DNA of 64,000 bases, taken from the NCBI RefSeq assembly GCF_000251145.1, contig NZ_AIDW01000019.1, positions 62,001 through 126,000 of the forward strand. Direction: 5' to 3'. This DNA comes from Sphingomonas sp. PAMC 26621 (GTDB lineage Bacteria > Pseudomonadota > Alphaproteobacteria > Sphingomonadales > Sphingomonadaceae). The notes beneath the pieces were generated by a model, which had not been told where the DNA came from, did not search any database, and saw only the letters and a list, made by a program, of their open reading frames with translations. The position numbers were made by a program, and so were the translations under genes. The stretch's first letter is position 1. Each line of letters begins with the position of its first letter. This document shows, in pieces, positions 48,746 to 58,867 of the stretch.

Positions 48746-49936
48746 ATGACCACCCCCGTACCGCTCCTCTCCGTCGAAGAGGCCCAGACCCGTCTGCGCG
48801 CGCTCGCTCCGACGATCCCGCTCGAGACCGTTCCGCTCCGCACCGCGAGCGGACGGTGGAGCGCGGCGGACGTCCTGGCGCTCCGCACCCAGCCCGCGCG
48901 CGACCTGTCCGCGATGGATGGCTATGCGGTACGGTTCGACGATCTTGCGCAGCCGCTGCAGCTCATCGGCGAAAGCGCGGCCGGGCATCCGTTCGACGGC
49001 GCAATCGGCCAGAACCAGACCGTCCGGATCTTCACCGGCGCGGCGCTGCCCGGTGGCGCGGATGCGGTGCTCGTCCAGGAGGAAGCGGCGCGCGACGGCG
49101 ACACCGTCCGCCTTTCGGGAAGCGGCCCGGTTCGTGGCGGCAACATCCGCCGCGCAGGAATCGACTTCTCAAACGGGGACGTCCTGATCTCGACCGGTCA
49201 GCGGCTGAGCCCCGCCCGCATCGCGCTCGCCGCGAGCGGCGGACACGGCGAACTAAAGGTGGCGCGGCGGGTGCGTGTCGCGATCGTGGCGAGCGGGGAC
49301 GAACTGACGCTGCCGGGCGCTCCGCTCAGCGACCGGACGCTCCCCGAATCGAACGGTGTGATGCTGGCGGCGATGCTCGCCGACCTCCCGGTCGACGTCG
49401 TCGATCTCGGGATCCTGCCCGATCGGCTCGACACGATCGTCGAGGCTTTCGCGCGGGTCGAGGCGGATATCCTCGTCACCACCGGCGGTGCCTCGGTCGG
49501 CGATCACGACCTGATCCGTCCCGCCCTCGCAGCAGCGGGGGGCGCGATCGATTTCTGGCGGATCGCCTTGCGGCCGGGCAAGCCGATGCTGGCGGGAAAG
49601 ATCGGCGAAATGCTCGTGCTGGGGTTGCCGGGCAATCCGGTGTCCGCGTTCGTGACCGCGGCGATCTTCCTCAAGCCCTTGATCGCGTCGATTTCGGGCG
49701 CGAGCGATCCCCGCCCGATCGCTTACCCGGCAATTCTTGGCGCCCCGCTCAAGGAAAACGACCGGCGGCAGGATTATCTGCGCGCGACCACCCGCGACGG
49801 CCGAGTCTACGCCGCCGAACGGCAGGATTCGTCGCTGCTGGCGACCCTTGCCGATGCCGACTGCATGATCATCCGCGCCCCCTTCGCGCCCGCCGCCGCG
49901 ACGGGCGACTCGGTGGAAATCCTGCCGATCGCTTGA
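48746..49936 (+). CDS. moeA: Molybdopterin molybdotransferase MoeA
   Basis: 396 residues. It inserts molybdate into adenylated molybdopterin. The domain order is normal: [12 protein letters not shown] at the N terminus, [65 protein letters not shown] and [12 protein letters not shown]. No MogA fusion. A 282-base gap separates it from the TonB receptor; lexA follows on the same strand. Confidence 0.95.
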   Translation: MTTPVPLLSVEEAQTRLRALAPTIPLETVPLRTASGRWSAADVLALRTQPARDLSAMDGYAVRFDDLAQPLQLIGESAAGHPFDGAIGQNQTVRIFTGAALPGGADAVLVQEEAARDGDTVRLSGSGPVRGGNIRRAGIDFSNGDVLISTGQRLSPARIALAASGGHGELKVARRVRVAIVASGDELTLPGAPLSDRTLPESNGVMLAAMLADLPVDVVDLGILPDRLDTIVEAFARVEADILVTTGGASVGDHDLIRPALAAAGGAIDFWRIALRPGKPMLAGKIGEMLVLGLPGNPVSAFVTAAIFLKPLIASISGASDPRPIAYPAILGAPLKENDRRQDYLRATTRDGRVYAAERQDSSLLATLADADCMIIRAPFAPAAATGDSVEILPIA

Positions 49937-49949
49937 CGCACTGCTTTAT

Positions 49950-49975
49950 GTTCCGTATAGGTTCGTCGTCTGTTC
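49950..49975 (+). promoter_or_regulatory. Tandem overlapping SOS boxes (LexA operator)
   Basis: Three GTTC repeats at 49950-49953, 49961-49964 and 49972-49975 are each separated by exactly seven bases. That gives two overlapping matches to the alphaproteobacterial SOS box GTTC-N7-GTTC, 18 bases before the lexA start codon. Confidence 0.85.
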
Positions 49976-49992
49976 CGACGAAAGGGCCCGGA

Positions 49993-50673
49993 ATGCTAAC
50001 GCGCAAACAGCATGAGTTGATCTGCTTCATCAACGACCGGCTGGACGAGACCGGGGTTTCGCCCTCGTTCGAGGAAATGAAGGAAGCACTCGACCTCAAG
50101 TCCAAGTCCGGCGTCCACCGCCTGATCAGCGCGCTCGAGGAACGCCAGTTCATCCGCCGCCTGCCCAATCGTGCGCGCGCGCTCGAAGTGCTCAAGATGC
50201 CCGAACGCGGCGCCAAGCCGGTTTCCAAGGTTGTGACCCTGCCCGAGGCGTCGCCCGCCAACGTGCGTCCATTGCCCAATCCCGCGAACGATGTGATCGA
50301 GATCCCGCTCCACGGGCGGATCGCGGCGGGCGTTCCGATCGAGGCGTTCGAAGGCGCATCGATGCTCGCGGTGCCGGCCGCGCTGCTCGGCGGCGGCGAG
50401 CATTACGCTCTCGAAGTTGCGGGGGATTCGATGGTCGAGGCAGGAATTCTCGACGGCGACTACGCGCTGATCAAGCGACAGGAAGTCGCGCGCGACGGCG
50501 AGATCGTCGTGGCGCTGATCGACAACAGTGAGGCGACGCTCAAGTTCTTCCGGCGCGAGGGCGCGATGGTCCGGCTCGATCCCGCCAACCGAGCGTATGA
50601 TCCGCAGCGTTATACCCCGGCGCAGGTCCGGGTGCAGGGCAAGCTCGCCGGATTGCTGCGCCGCTACGACTGA
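49993..50673 (+). CDS. lexA: LexA, SOS repressor
   Basis: 226 residues. It represses DNA-damage genes and cuts itself when RecA is active. N-terminal winged helix-turn-helix about 1-65 ([38 protein letters not shown]). Cleavage site A112-G113 in [10 protein letters not shown]; catalytic S146 in [10 protein letters not shown] and K184 in [12 protein letters not shown] 49993 gives MLTRKQHEL. It has its own tandem SOS boxes, so autoregulation is likely. Confidence 0.97.
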   Translation: MLTRKQHELICFINDRLDETGVSPSFEEMKEALDLKSKSGVHRLISALEERQFIRRLPNRARALEVLKMPERGAKPVSKVVTLPEASPANVRPLPNPANDVIEIPLHGRIAAGVPIEAFEGASMLAVPAALLGGGEHYALEVAGDSMVEAGILDGDYALIKRQEVARDGEIVVALIDNSEATLKFFRREGAMVRLDPANRAYDPQRYTPAQVRVQGKLAGLLRRYD

Positions 50674-52941
50674 TCGGGTGCGGTGCGGGAGTGGCGGAAG
50701 CGCCGCCCCGTGCCCCGTGCCCCGCGCGCCCTGCGGTAGTGGTTCGAGGACGGTGATCCAGGGATGTTCGTCCCGTACCCGTCGCACCGTCCGTACGCTC
50801 GCGGTAGCCGGGAGCGACAGCACGGACGGGTAAAACGTGATCGCCACCCCGCCGGTCTGTGCGAGCATCGTCCGGTCCAGTCGCAGCCAGCGCGGGTGAC
50901 ACCGCTTGGGCAGCCGTCGCTCGCTGATGACGATATCGGCGCGCGAACAGACGTCTAGCAGCGTCTGCACCGGGATCGCATATGCGCTGCGAGTCGCGAG
51001 TACCTGCCAGCGGCGGTTGCCGACCAGGCGCGTCGCCATGCACAGATCGCGGCTGCATCGCGCTGAGCGCTGGTCCGACCAAAGGACGGGAAGTCCCGTC
51101 GCCCCGCCGCCTTGCGCCATCATGTCCGCCGTATAATCCCCGGTCCGGTCCCGCAGCAACGCGACCGCCCCGTCCTGCGTGCGGATCGCGACATGGCGCC
51201 CGTCACCGGTCACGAGCAGGTCGGGCGCTGGCGTCGACAGCGCCCATACCGCACCAATCGCCAGCGGCCCGACGCCAAGCCGCCGCCATTGCGTCCGCCA
51301 CAGCGCAATCCACAGGCCGCCCGCGATCATCAGGCCGAAGGCGCCATCCGGCATCGACGGCAGCGGCGCGACCGATCCCGGGATCGCCGCCGTCGTCCGC
51401 GCGATCCACAGCAACACGTCGAGTGCCAGCCGCGTGGCCCACCACAAGGGCGCGCCTGCGCCGATCAGGTCGAACAGCAAGGCCCCCGCCTCGAGCGGCA
51501 TGATGACGAACGTCGTCAGCGGGATCGCGCAGATGTTGGCGACCGCGCCGTAAATCCCCGCTTTCTGGAAGTGATAGAGCGAGATCGGCAGCAGCGCCGC
51601 CTCGACCATGATCCCGGTCAGCAACAGCGACGCCAGACTGCGCGCTACCGAACGCACGCGCGGCTCGTCCCGCGCGGCGAACAGGGTGCGGATGCGCGGA
51701 TGCTCGTTGAGCGCGATGATCGACGCCACTGCGGCGAACGAGAGTTGGAAACTCGGGCCGACGAGCGATTCCGGATACAGCAGCAAAACGACGATTGCCC
51801 CCGCCGCAACGAGCCGCAGCGTCAACGCCTCGCGCCCGAGCGCCAGCGCGATCAGCACGCACAACGCGGCAACGCACGACCGGATCGTCGGAACCTCGGC
51901 CCCGGTCAGCAGTGTATAGCCGATCGCGACCAGCGCCCCGGCAGCGCCCGCAACGAGCGGCAGACGCCAGCGCAATGCCAGCCACGGCGACAAGGCGAGC
52001 AATCGCGAGACGAGGATCATGGTCGCCGCGACAGTCGCACTGATATGCAGCCCGCTCACCGACAGCAGGTGGGCAAGGCCCGAGCGGCGCATCGCCTCGG
52101 TATCATCGAGCGGGATCGAGCCCTGCTCGCCGGTCGCGAGCGCCGCCGCGATCCCCCCCGCCCCACCGCCGCCGGCGCTCGCCTGGATATGGGCGGACAG
52201 GCGCTGGCGGAGCGGAATGCCGGTTGCGCGCGCTCCCGCGACGATCGTTACCGGCGGCAGCCCCCGTCCGGTCGCGCCGATCCGGTCGAACCAGGCACCG
52301 ACCGCATAATTATAAGCACCGGGAACCGACGGTTCAGGGGGTGGCAGCAACCGCGCCGTCAGCCGAAGCGTGACCCCGACGGCGAGTCCGGCGGGAACAT
52401 CGCCGACCGCCAGATTGAGGCGCAGCCGCCGCGGCAAGGCGGGCGGTGGCCGGTCGCTGCCTGCCCGCCTGAAAACGGCGACCGGTGCGAGCCGAAGCCG
52501 GACCAGGTCGCGCGCAGGCAAGGGTTCGATCCGCTCGACCGTTGCGGTGAACGTCGCGATGCTCGGGCGCTGCAGGACGACATGGCCGACCTGCGTCGCC
52601 CGCCACCAGATCAGTCCGATCCCGAGCGCCACCATCAGCGCGCCGATCGCGAGAACGCGCGCGGCGCGCCCATGTCGACCGATCGCCGCCGCAGTGAGCG
52701 CCACGCCGAGCGCGCCCAGCAAAGCGACGGTCCATGCGGTGCGATCGGGAAGCACGAACCACACAGCGATCCCGCCGCCCAACATCACCGGAAGCCACAG
52801 CGCGAGCTGATCGCGCTCGGCCTCGAGCCAGCGTTCCAGCGCGTCCGCCGCCTTGCGCGCGCCATCGCCCAACCATCTGCGAACGCCAGTTTGAAGCGGT
52901 GCAAAGCGCGTGCTAGGGGCGCTGCAGGCTGTTCCGGCCAT
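49996..52941 (-). CDS. comEC: ComEC/Rec2-type DNA uptake membrane protein, abnormal 3' end
   Basis: The conserved part runs from ATG 52941 to about 50740 (some 735 residues). A DUF4131-like region precedes the competence domain ([20 protein letters not shown]), which has about ten membrane segments ([20 protein letters not shown]) and a C-terminal soluble domain ending [14 protein letters not shown]. ComEC forms the inner-membrane channel for transforming DNA. After HPW relatives stop, but here the frame stays open to 49996, across all of lexA on the other strand (981 residues in total). A stop in the next frame at 50664-50666 would fit a one-base slip, perhaps in the GTGCCCC repeats near 50710. 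The true end is uncertain. Confidence 0.75.
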   Translation of the reverse strand: MAGTACSAPSTRFAPLQTGVRRWLGDGARKAADALERWLEAERDQLALWLPVMLGGGIAVWFVLPDRTAWTVALLGALGVALTAAAIGRHGRAARVLAIGALMVALGIGLIWWRATQVGHVVLQRPSIATFTATVERIEPLPARDLVRLRLAPVAVFRRAGSDRPPPALPRRLRLNLAVGDVPAGLAVGVTLRLTARLLPPPEPSVPGAYNYAVGAWFDRIGATGRGLPPVTIVAGARATGIPLRQRLSAHIQASAGGGGAGGIAAALATGEQGSIPLDDTEAMRRSGLAHLLSVSGLHISATVAATMILVSRLLALSPWLALRWRLPLVAGAAGALVAIGYTLLTGAEVPTIRSCVAALCVLIALALGREALTLRLVAAGAIVVLLLYPESLVGPSFQLSFAAVASIIALNEHPRIRTLFAARDEPRVRSVARSLASLLLTGIMVEAALLPISLYHFQKAGIYGAVANICAIPLTTFVIMPLEAGALLFDLIGAGAPLWWATRLALDVLLWIARTTAAIPGSVAPLPSMPDGAFGLMIAGGLWIALWRTQWRRLGVGPLAIGAVWALSTPAPDLLVTGDGRHVAIRTQDGAVALLRDRTGDYTADMMAQGGGATGLPVLWSDQRSARCSRDLCMATRLVGNRRWQVLATRSAYAIPVQTLLDVCSRADIVISERRLPKRCHPRWLRLDRTMLAQTGGVAITFYPSVLSLPATASVRTVRRVRDEHPWITVLEPLPQGARGTGHGAALPPLPHRTRSVVAAQQSGELALHPDLRRGITLRIIRSVGGIEPDHRALAPEELERRLTVVDQRHDDLAVARDFLSLDQRVVAVENSCLDHRIPRNFESVMLAAAEQRGRHREHRCAFERLDRNARRDPPVERDLDHIVRGIGQWTHVGGRRLGQGHNLGNRLGAAFGHLEHFERARTIGQAADELAFLERADQAVDAGLGLEVECFLHFLERGRNPGLVQPVVDEADQLMLFAR

Positions 52942-53008
52942 CGATCTTCTAGTCTGGGAGTATGCGCGGTTGAGCGCAATCAGTGATACCACCGCAGCCC
53001 CCGAGGGC

Positions 53009-54448
53009 ATGCGGGACGCCGCCTCCGGCGCGCAGGTCGTGACTCGTTTCGCGCCCTCGCCGACCGGATTCCTCCACATCGGCGGCGCGCGCACCGCGTT
53101 GTTCAACTGGCTGTACGCGCGCCACCATGGCGGGCGCTTCCTGCTGCGGATCGAGGATACCGATCGGGCGCGCTCGACCCAGCCCGCGATCGACGCGATC
53201 CTCACCTCGCTGCGCTGGCTCGGGCTCGATTGGGATGGCGACGAAGTGTATCAGTCCGCGCGCGCGGATCGCCACGCCGAGGTCGCGCACCGGATGGTCG
53301 AGCACGGCCACGCCTATCGCTGCTACCTCACCACCGAGGAGCTTGCCGCGATGCGCGCCGAGGCGGAGGCAGCGAAGAAGCCGCTCCGGGTCCGCAGCCC
53401 GTGGCGCGACCGCACCGATACGGACGATACGCGCCCGTTCGTCGTCCGCCTCAAGGCGCCGACCGAGGGTGCCGTCACGATCGACGACCGTGTCCAGGGG
53501 TCGGTGACGGTGCAGAATGCCGAACTCGACGATCTCGTCCTCCTGCGCTCGGATGGCACGCCCACCTATATGCTCGCGGTGGTTGTGGACGATCACGACA
53601 TGGGGGTGACCCACGTGATTCGCGGGGATGACCATCTCAACAACGCATTCCGCCAGTTGCCGATCATCCGCGCGATGGATGCGATTGCCAGGAAATCCGG
53701 CGAAGCTGGCTGGCCCGATCCCGTTTATGCACACATCCCGCTGATCCACGGTTCGGATGGCGCGAAGCTGTCGAAGCGGCACGGCGCGGTCGGGGTGGAA
53801 TATTATCGCGACGAGCTCGGAATGCTGCCCGAAGCGCTCGACAATTACTTGCTCCGGCTGGGCTGGGGGCATGGTGACGACGAGATCATCAGCCGAAGCC
53901 AGGCAGTCGAATGGTTCGATCTCGCCGGAGTGGGCAAGTCCCCGTCGCGATTCGATTTCAAGAAGCTCGAGAATCTGAACGGCCAGTACATTCGCGTCGC
54001 AGACGATGCACGGCTCGCCGCGCTGGTGGCGGAGCGGCTTGATTTCGTACCCACGGAGCAGCAACGCGAGGTTCTTGGCCGAAGCATGGCCTCGCTCAAA
54101 CCGCGGGCGGCGGATCTGCTCGATCTCACCAACGGGGCTGCCTTCCTGTTCCGCCAGCGCCCGCTCGAGATGGACCGCGACGCCACCGCGCTGCCGTCCG
54201 ACGATGCGCGATCGCTTCTCGCCCGGCTGCACGCAGCGCTTGACGCGGTCGAACGCTGGGATACGGAGAGCCTCGAAGCTGCGGTACGGCAGGTTGCCGA
54301 AGACGCAGGGGTCAAGCTCGGGCAAGTCGCGCAACCGCTGCGCGCGGCGCTGACCGGGCGCAAGACCTCGCCCGGAATTTTCGACGTGCTCGACCTGCTC
54401 GGGCGCGACGAGAGCCTGGGTCGCATCGCAGACCAGATGACCGCGTAA
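53009..54448 (+). CDS. gltX: Glutamyl-tRNA synthetase
   Basis: 479 residues. It charges tRNA-Glu. The class I signatures are [13 protein letters not shown] (HIGH) and [12 protein letters not shown] (KMSKS-like), with the anticodon-binding domain at the end ([18 protein letters not shown]-like [20 protein letters not shown]). ATG 53009 gives [20 protein letters not shown] but has its GAGGG only one base away; TTG 52970, with GGGAG nine bases upstream, would add 13 residues and is a serious alternative. comEC is divergent. Alphaproteobacteria often have two gltX copies; which this is cannot be told. Confidence 0.92.
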   Translation: MRDAASGAQVVTRFAPSPTGFLHIGGARTALFNWLYARHHGGRFLLRIEDTDRARSTQPAIDAILTSLRWLGLDWDGDEVYQSARADRHAEVAHRMVEHGHAYRCYLTTEELAAMRAEAEAAKKPLRVRSPWRDRTDTDDTRPFVVRLKAPTEGAVTIDDRVQGSVTVQNAELDDLVLLRSDGTPTYMLAVVVDDHDMGVTHVIRGDDHLNNAFRQLPIIRAMDAIARKSGEAGWPDPVYAHIPLIHGSDGAKLSKRHGAVGVEYYRDELGMLPEALDNYLLRLGWGHGDDEIISRSQAVEWFDLAGVGKSPSRFDFKKLENLNGQYIRVADDARLAALVAERLDFVPTEQQREVLGRSMASLKPRAADLLDLTNGAAFLFRQRPLEMDRDATALPSDDARSLLARLHAALDAVERWDTESLEAAVRQVAEDAGVKLGQVAQPLRAALTGRKTSPGIFDVLDLLGRDESLGRIADQMTA

Positions 54449-54468
54449 AAGTCACGAAAGGACTATCC

Positions 54469-55755
54469 ATGACCGACACCGCCAAGCTGAGCGCCGCTGG
54501 CAAGGACCTCGATGTGAAGGTCATGCACGGCAGCGTCGGCCCCGACGTACTCGATATCCGAAAGCTGTACGCGCAGACGGGTATGTTCACCTACGACCCG
54601 GGCTTCACCTCGACTGCGTCGTGCGATTCCGCGATCACCTACATCGACGGCGACGAGGGCGTCCTGCTCCATCGTGGCTATCCGATCGGCCAGCTCGCCG
54701 AACAGTCGAGCTTCATGGAGGTCTGCCACCTGCTGCTCAACGGCGAGCTGCCGACCAAGCCCGAGCTCGAGAAGTTCACCTACACGATCAGCCGCCACAC
54801 GATGCTCCACGAGCAGCTCGCGACCTTCTATCGCGGCTTCCGTCGCGACGCGCATCCTATGGCGATCATGTGCGGCGTCGTTGGCGCGCTGTCGGCGTTC
54901 TACCAGGATTCGGCGGACATCACGGATCCGCAGCAGCGCATGATCGCGAGCCATCGGCTCATCGCGAAGATGCCTACGATCGCTGCGATGGCGTACAAAT
55001 ATTCCATCGGCCAGCCGTTCATGCATCCCAAGAACAACCTGAGCTACACCGGCAACTTCCTGCAGATGACGTTCGGCGTCCCTGCGGAAGAATATGTGGT
55101 GAACCCGGTGGTCGAAAAGGCGATGGACCGGATCTTCATCCTCCATGCCGACCACGAGCAGAACGCCTCGACCTCGACCGTCCGTCTTGCCGGCTCGTCG
55201 GGCGCGAACCCGTTCGCGTGCATCGCAGCGGGCATCGCCTGCCTGTGGGGTCCCGCGCATGGCGGCGCGAACGAGGCCGCGCTCAACATGCTGCGCGAGA
55301 TCGGCACGGTCGACCGCATCCCCGAGTATATCGCGCGCGCCAAGGACAAGAACGATCCGTTCCGCCTGATGGGCTTCGGCCACCGCGTGTACAAGAACTA
55401 CGATCCGCGCGCGACCGTGATGCAGCAGACTGTGCGCGAAGTGCTCGGCGAGCTGGGCGTGACCGACCCGGTCTTCGACGTCGCGCTCAAGCTCGAGGAA
55501 ATGGCGCTCAACGATCCATATTTCATCGAGAAGAAGCTGTTTCCGAACGTCGACTTCTACTCGGGCGTCATCCTCTCGGCGATCGGCTTCCCGACCACGA
55601 TGTTCACCGCGCTGTTCGCGCTCGCGCGGACCGTCGGCTGGGTCGCGCAGTGGAATGAGATGATCGCGGATCCAGAGCAGAAGATCGGCCGTCCGCGCCA
55701 GCTCTACACCGGTCCGACGCAGCGCGACTACGTCTCGCTGGACGCGCGTTCGTGA
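54469..55755 (+). CDS. gltA: Citrate synthase
   Basis: 428 residues, type II hexameric form. It condenses acetyl-CoA and oxaloacetate at the entry of the TCA cycle. [43 protein letters not shown] (catalytic His), [15 protein letters not shown] (catalytic His) and [19 protein letters not shown] are all present, and the catalytic Asp is in [15 protein letters not shown] lies upstream of ATG 54469. It is 20 bases after gltX and overlaps the next small gene. Confidence 0.97.
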   Translation: MTDTAKLSAAGKDLDVKVMHGSVGPDVLDIRKLYAQTGMFTYDPGFTSTASCDSAITYIDGDEGVLLHRGYPIGQLAEQSSFMEVCHLLLNGELPTKPELEKFTYTISRHTMLHEQLATFYRGFRRDAHPMAIMCGVVGALSAFYQDSADITDPQQRMIASHRLIAKMPTIAAMAYKYSIGQPFMHPKNNLSYTGNFLQMTFGVPAEEYVVNPVVEKAMDRIFILHADHEQNASTSTVRLAGSSGANPFACIAAGIACLWGPAHGGANEAALNMLREIGTVDRIPEYIARAKDKNDPFRLMGFGHRVYKNYDPRATVMQQTVREVLGELGVTDPVFDVALKLEEMALNDPYFIEKKLFPNVDFYSGVILSAIGFPTTMFTALFALARTVGWVAQWNEMIADPEQKIGRPRQLYTGPTQRDYVSLDARS

Positions 55756-55940
55756 AAACCCTGGTGGCCCTCGTCGGCGTGCTCGCCACGCTGATGGGGC
55801 TGCTGTGGATCGGTCAGGGGCTCGGACTGGTGCATTGGCCGGCGTCGAGCTTCATGATCGCGCAGACGCAATGGGCGGTCTACGGCGCGGTTCTGGCGCT
55901 GGTTGGCGTTGCCGCGATCTGGTGGTCGCGGCGGCGCTGA
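55752..55940 (+). CDS. Small two-helix membrane protein
   Basis: 62 residues, GTG start overlapping the gltA stop by four bases. Two hydrophobic helices (about 3-22 and 38-57) flank [17 protein letters not shown], and the protein ends WWSRRR. Similar short proteins follow gltA or related genes in other sphingomonads from memory; function unknown. Confidence 0.7.
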   Translation: MKTLVALVGVLATLMGLLWIGQGLGLVHWPASSFMIAQTQWAVYGAVLALVGVAAIWWSRRR

Positions 55941-55973
55941 CCTGCCCCTGCGGTTTGTTTCCGATTGGCCCGT

Positions 55974-56002
55974 CGTCACTCCGGTCTCGTACCGGAGTGA
56001 CG
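55974..56002. terminator. Perfect hairpin between convergent small genes
   Basis: CGTCACTCCGGT-CTCGT-ACCGGAGTGACG is a perfect 12-base-pair stem. There is no T-run, so it may be a repeat of the REP type as well as a stop signal. Confidence 0.55.
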
Positions 56003-56016
56003 GCGGTTCAAGACCT

Positions 56017-56205
56017 TCAGGCGGGCTTCGCGCCCGGCGTTCCGCATTTGGCGAATTTGCCGTTCAACCGGCATTTGGTGGCCTTCGGAGCCACCGTCGG
56101 GCATTTCATGAAACGCCCCTTGGCGTCCTTGCACGGCGCAGCCGTGGCCGGCGCCGTTCCAACGGCAAACGCGAGCAGTGATGCCGCGACGATAAGCTTA
56201 CGCAT
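56017..56205 (-). CDS. Small secreted cysteine-motif protein
   Basis: 62 residues. Signal peptide about 1-22 (LLAFAVGTAPATA/A). The mature 40 residues hold two similar units, PCKDAKGRFMKCP and KCRLNGKFAKCG, each with two cysteines eight to nine residues apart, and a PGAKPA end. Disulphide-bonded or metal-binding; function unknown. Confidence 0.7.
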   Translation of the reverse strand: MRKLIVAASLLAFAVGTAPATAAPCKDAKGRFMKCPTVAPKATKCRLNGKFAKCGTPGAKPA

Positions 56206-56289
56206 ACAAACTCTCCCCGCCCATACGTGGGCACGGGAAAGGTACGCGAAGCGTGGCGCTCGTCAATTGTCGTTTATGTCATCCCGTCG

Positions 56290-57687
56290 TCATCCGCGCA
56301 GCGGGAGCGAGAAGATGAAGCGCGCGCCCTGCCCCGGTGCGCTGTCGACGGTAACGTCCCCACCCATTGCGCGCGCGAGCCGTCGCGCGATGTAGAGGCC
56401 TAGCCCCGAACCGCCCGCCTCATTCTGGTCGACTCGCTCGAACTTGCCAAAAATCCGCATCTGGTCGGCAAGCGCGATTCCCTTGCCCTGATCGGCGACG
56501 ATGATCGCGGCAAACTGCCCCGCGCGCTCGGCGCGGATCCATACCATCCCGTCGATCGGGGAATAGCGCACCGCATTGGCGATCAGATTGACCAACACCT
56601 GTAACGCGCGCCTGAATTCGCCAGTCGCCGGCAGGATTTCGCCGAATGCAGGCTTGTCGATTCTGACCCGTGCGACGGTCGCACGGATCTGGAGCAGCCC
56701 TGCCGCGCGCCGCGCCACGTCGGTGAGGTCGATCGGCTCGCGCGCCACGGAAAAGTCGGGCCGTTCGATCGCCTGCAGGTCGACCAGATCGTCGACCAGG
56801 CCCATCAGGTGCCGCCCCGCGCTCGCGATGTCGGCAGCGTACTCCGCATAGTCCTGTTTGAGCGGTCCGTCCGACTGGGCGTGGATGCTGTCGGCGTTTG
56901 CGATGATCCGGTCGAGCGGGGCGCGCAAGGTCTGGTCGAGCCTCGCTGCAAAGGCGGTCGCGACCGCATCGAGATCGGGGGTTGGCGGCTCGGTCGGTTT
57001 GGCAGCACCCGGCACCGATGATCCGATCGCATGCGCCGCACCGATGAAGCCGACGAACGCTCCCGCCGAATCGATCCGTGGCGCGGCGGACAACAGGACC
57101 GGCTGCCCGGTAGCGCGGAGCGTCGCCCGTTGATCCTCGAAGGGACGCCGCTGCGCGAGCCCGGTCAGGATCGGGAAGGTGCCGGCATCATCCTCGCCCA
57201 GCAGGAAGATCCGGGTCAGCGGCAGGCCGAGCAACGCGGTGTCCACCGAACCCGGCATACTGTCGGACGCTGCGAGAAAAGTGAGGGCCAGCGTCGAATC
57301 GGTCTCCCACATCCAGTCCGCTGCGCTGCGCAGGAAGTCCCCCGCGGTGCCCTCCGCCGTTCCGGCGGGTTGCCACGATGGCCGTTGCCGCCAGCCGCTG
57401 ACGGTCAGCGCGACGCCGTCGGCCCCGGCGTCCACCAAGGTCGGCTCGGCGCGAACCCAGAGGTCGAGATCGTCCCCGCCGTCGGCGACCACGACGTTGC
57501 GCGAAACCCCGATCCCCAACCGCCTCGCCAACCGCGCGATCGTCCCGAGTTGCGGGACTGCGAGCATTTGTCCGATCGTGCCACCCGCACGATTGTTCAG
57601 GTCCAGCAACCGTGGGTCGGCCGCGACCAGCCGGCCCTCCCGATCGAGCGTTGCGCGCGCGGGCAGCAGCGCCGCCGCGTTCGCCAT
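56290..57687 (-). CDS. PAS-containing histidine kinase lacking the phosphoacceptor His
   Basis: 465 residues, no membrane segment. N-terminal PAS-like segments (about 10-90 and 115-215; ADWMWETDSTLALTFLAASD) lead to a dimerisation helix where the usual SHELRTPL reads DQTLRAPL, with Gln252 at the histidine position. The ATPase domain is complete: NLIANAVRYSP (N box), VADQGKGIALADQ, and GGSGLGLYIARRLARAMGG. It could bind ATP but should not autophosphorylate in the normal way. Its start overlaps the stop of the DUF2336 gene (ATGATGA), so the two are coupled. Confidence 0.85.
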   Translation of the reverse strand: MANAAALLPARATLDREGRLVAADPRLLDLNNRAGGTIGQMLAVPQLGTIARLARRLGIGVSRNVVVADGGDDLDLWVRAEPTLVDAGADGVALTVSGWRQRPSWQPAGTAEGTAGDFLRSAADWMWETDSTLALTFLAASDSMPGSVDTALLGLPLTRIFLLGEDDAGTFPILTGLAQRRPFEDQRATLRATGQPVLLSAAPRIDSAGAFVGFIGAAHAIGSSVPGAAKPTEPPTPDLDAVATAFAARLDQTLRAPLDRIIANADSIHAQSDGPLKQDYAEYAADIASAGRHLMGLVDDLVDLQAIERPDFSVAREPIDLTDVARRAAGLLQIRATVARVRIDKPAFGEILPATGEFRRALQVLVNLIANAVRYSPIDGMVWIRAERAGQFAAIIVADQGKGIALADQMRIFGKFERVDQNEAGGSGLGLYIARRLARAMGGDVTVDSAPGQGARFIFSLPLRG

Positions 57688-58832
57688 CATGCCGTCCAGT
57701 CCCACGTCAGCGCCGAACGCTGCTGGCTGCGGGCAAACGCGGTCAGGGCTGCACGATAGTCGCGGTGCAGCAGAAGCGGCGCCAACGCCTGCCGTGCGGC
57801 AAGCGGATCGATCGCGACGATCGTGTCGAGCATTTCGGCGAAACCATCGAGATCGCGCCGCGGGTCGGCCTCGCCCAGCGAGAAACCAATCCGCGCGATC
57901 GTGGCGCGATCGAGATCGAGCGCGCGCAACAGCAGCCACAGCCGCTCGCCGTTCGGATCGAGCACGATATCGCGCGTATCCGGGTGGTCCAGCCCGAGCC
58001 CTTGCGCGATGACCGCGATGAACAACGCGAGGCGGCGGTCGAACAGCGCCTCGACCAGCAATGTGGCGCGTTCGCCCGGATTGGGATCAAGCGCTGCGGC
58101 AAGACGCAAGGCCACCGCTTCCAGACGCTCCCCTTCGTCGTGCGTCGCGATGCTGCGCATTGCCGCTTCCGCAAGCGCGCGATCGAGTGCCGGCAGCGCC
58201 GCACCGGCAGCCTTCGCAAACTGGTCCCGCACTGCGGCTGCGTTTATCCAGACAAGCCGGCGATGTACCTCGGCAGGAAGGTCGCTCGCGAGGGGGGCTC
58301 CGACCGGGCCGCCGATGCGGCGTCGACTTTCCGCGCCGAGCAACGCCGCTGCACTTTTGCCCACGACCGGATCGGCATGGTACAGCAGACGGGGGAGCAG
58401 ACTGGACGCGTCCGGATCTTCCCGCGCCATCGCTGGCAACGCTTCGGCGATCACATCCTGCCGCACGCGTCCGACGATCTCGCGCATCAGCTGCGCGTCG
58501 CGGAGCAAGCCGGCTGAAGCGAGCGCTCTGCCGGTTTCGCCACCGCCCGACACGGCCAGCCGTTCGGCGAGCGCGCTTTCGTCGCGCGCGGTCAGCAGCC
58601 GCGCGGCATGCCGTCGCACCGTCGCCGCGATCCCGTTCGCCAGATCGTCGAGCAAAAGCGTGACCCCGAGGCGGGTCCGGTCGTCGAGCCGCGCGGCATC
58701 GGGCAAGAACACATCGTCGATCGCGACCTGCAACGCCTCGTCCGCCCGCACGTCTGCGATCGTTGCTCGAGCGAGCAACGCCGTCATCCCCCCCTGGGCC
58801 CTGTCCTCCATCTCACGATCGTTGATCGGCAT
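57687..58832 (-). CDS. DUF2336 domain-containing protein
   Basis: 381 residues, nearly all helical, repeat-like (LLPRLLYHADPVVGKSAAAL; VHRRLVWINAAAVRDQFAKA), as in DUF2336, an alphaproteobacterial alpha-solenoid family of unknown function. No signal peptide or membrane segment. It is coupled to the atypical kinase gene that follows, suggesting a shared pathway, perhaps as scaffold. Confidence 0.7.
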   Translation of the reverse strand: MPINDREMEDRAQGGMTALLARATIADVRADEALQVAIDDVFLPDAARLDDRTRLGVTLLLDDLANGIAATVRRHAARLLTARDESALAERLAVSGGGETGRALASAGLLRDAQLMREIVGRVRQDVIAEALPAMAREDPDASSLLPRLLYHADPVVGKSAAALLGAESRRRIGGPVGAPLASDLPAEVHRRLVWINAAAVRDQFAKAAGAALPALDRALAEAAMRSIATHDEGERLEAVALRLAAALDPNPGERATLLVEALFDRRLALFIAVIAQGLGLDHPDTRDIVLDPNGERLWLLLRALDLDRATIARIGFSLGEADPRRDLDGFAEMLDTIVAIDPLAARQALAPLLLHRDYRAALTAFARSQQRSALTWDWTA

Positions 58833-58867
58833 TGGCTGGGCTTAGGGACTTTGTCGCTGAAGCGGGA

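Noticed and set aside
51112-52986. Open frame opposite comEC
   Set aside because: Low-complexity Arg/Pro/Gln product, no start signal; antisense of the comEC membrane domain.
55752-56205. Toxin-antitoxin pair made of the two small genes after gltA
   Set aside because: They are convergent; one is a two-helix membrane protein and the other a secreted Cys-rich protein, with no antitoxin features.
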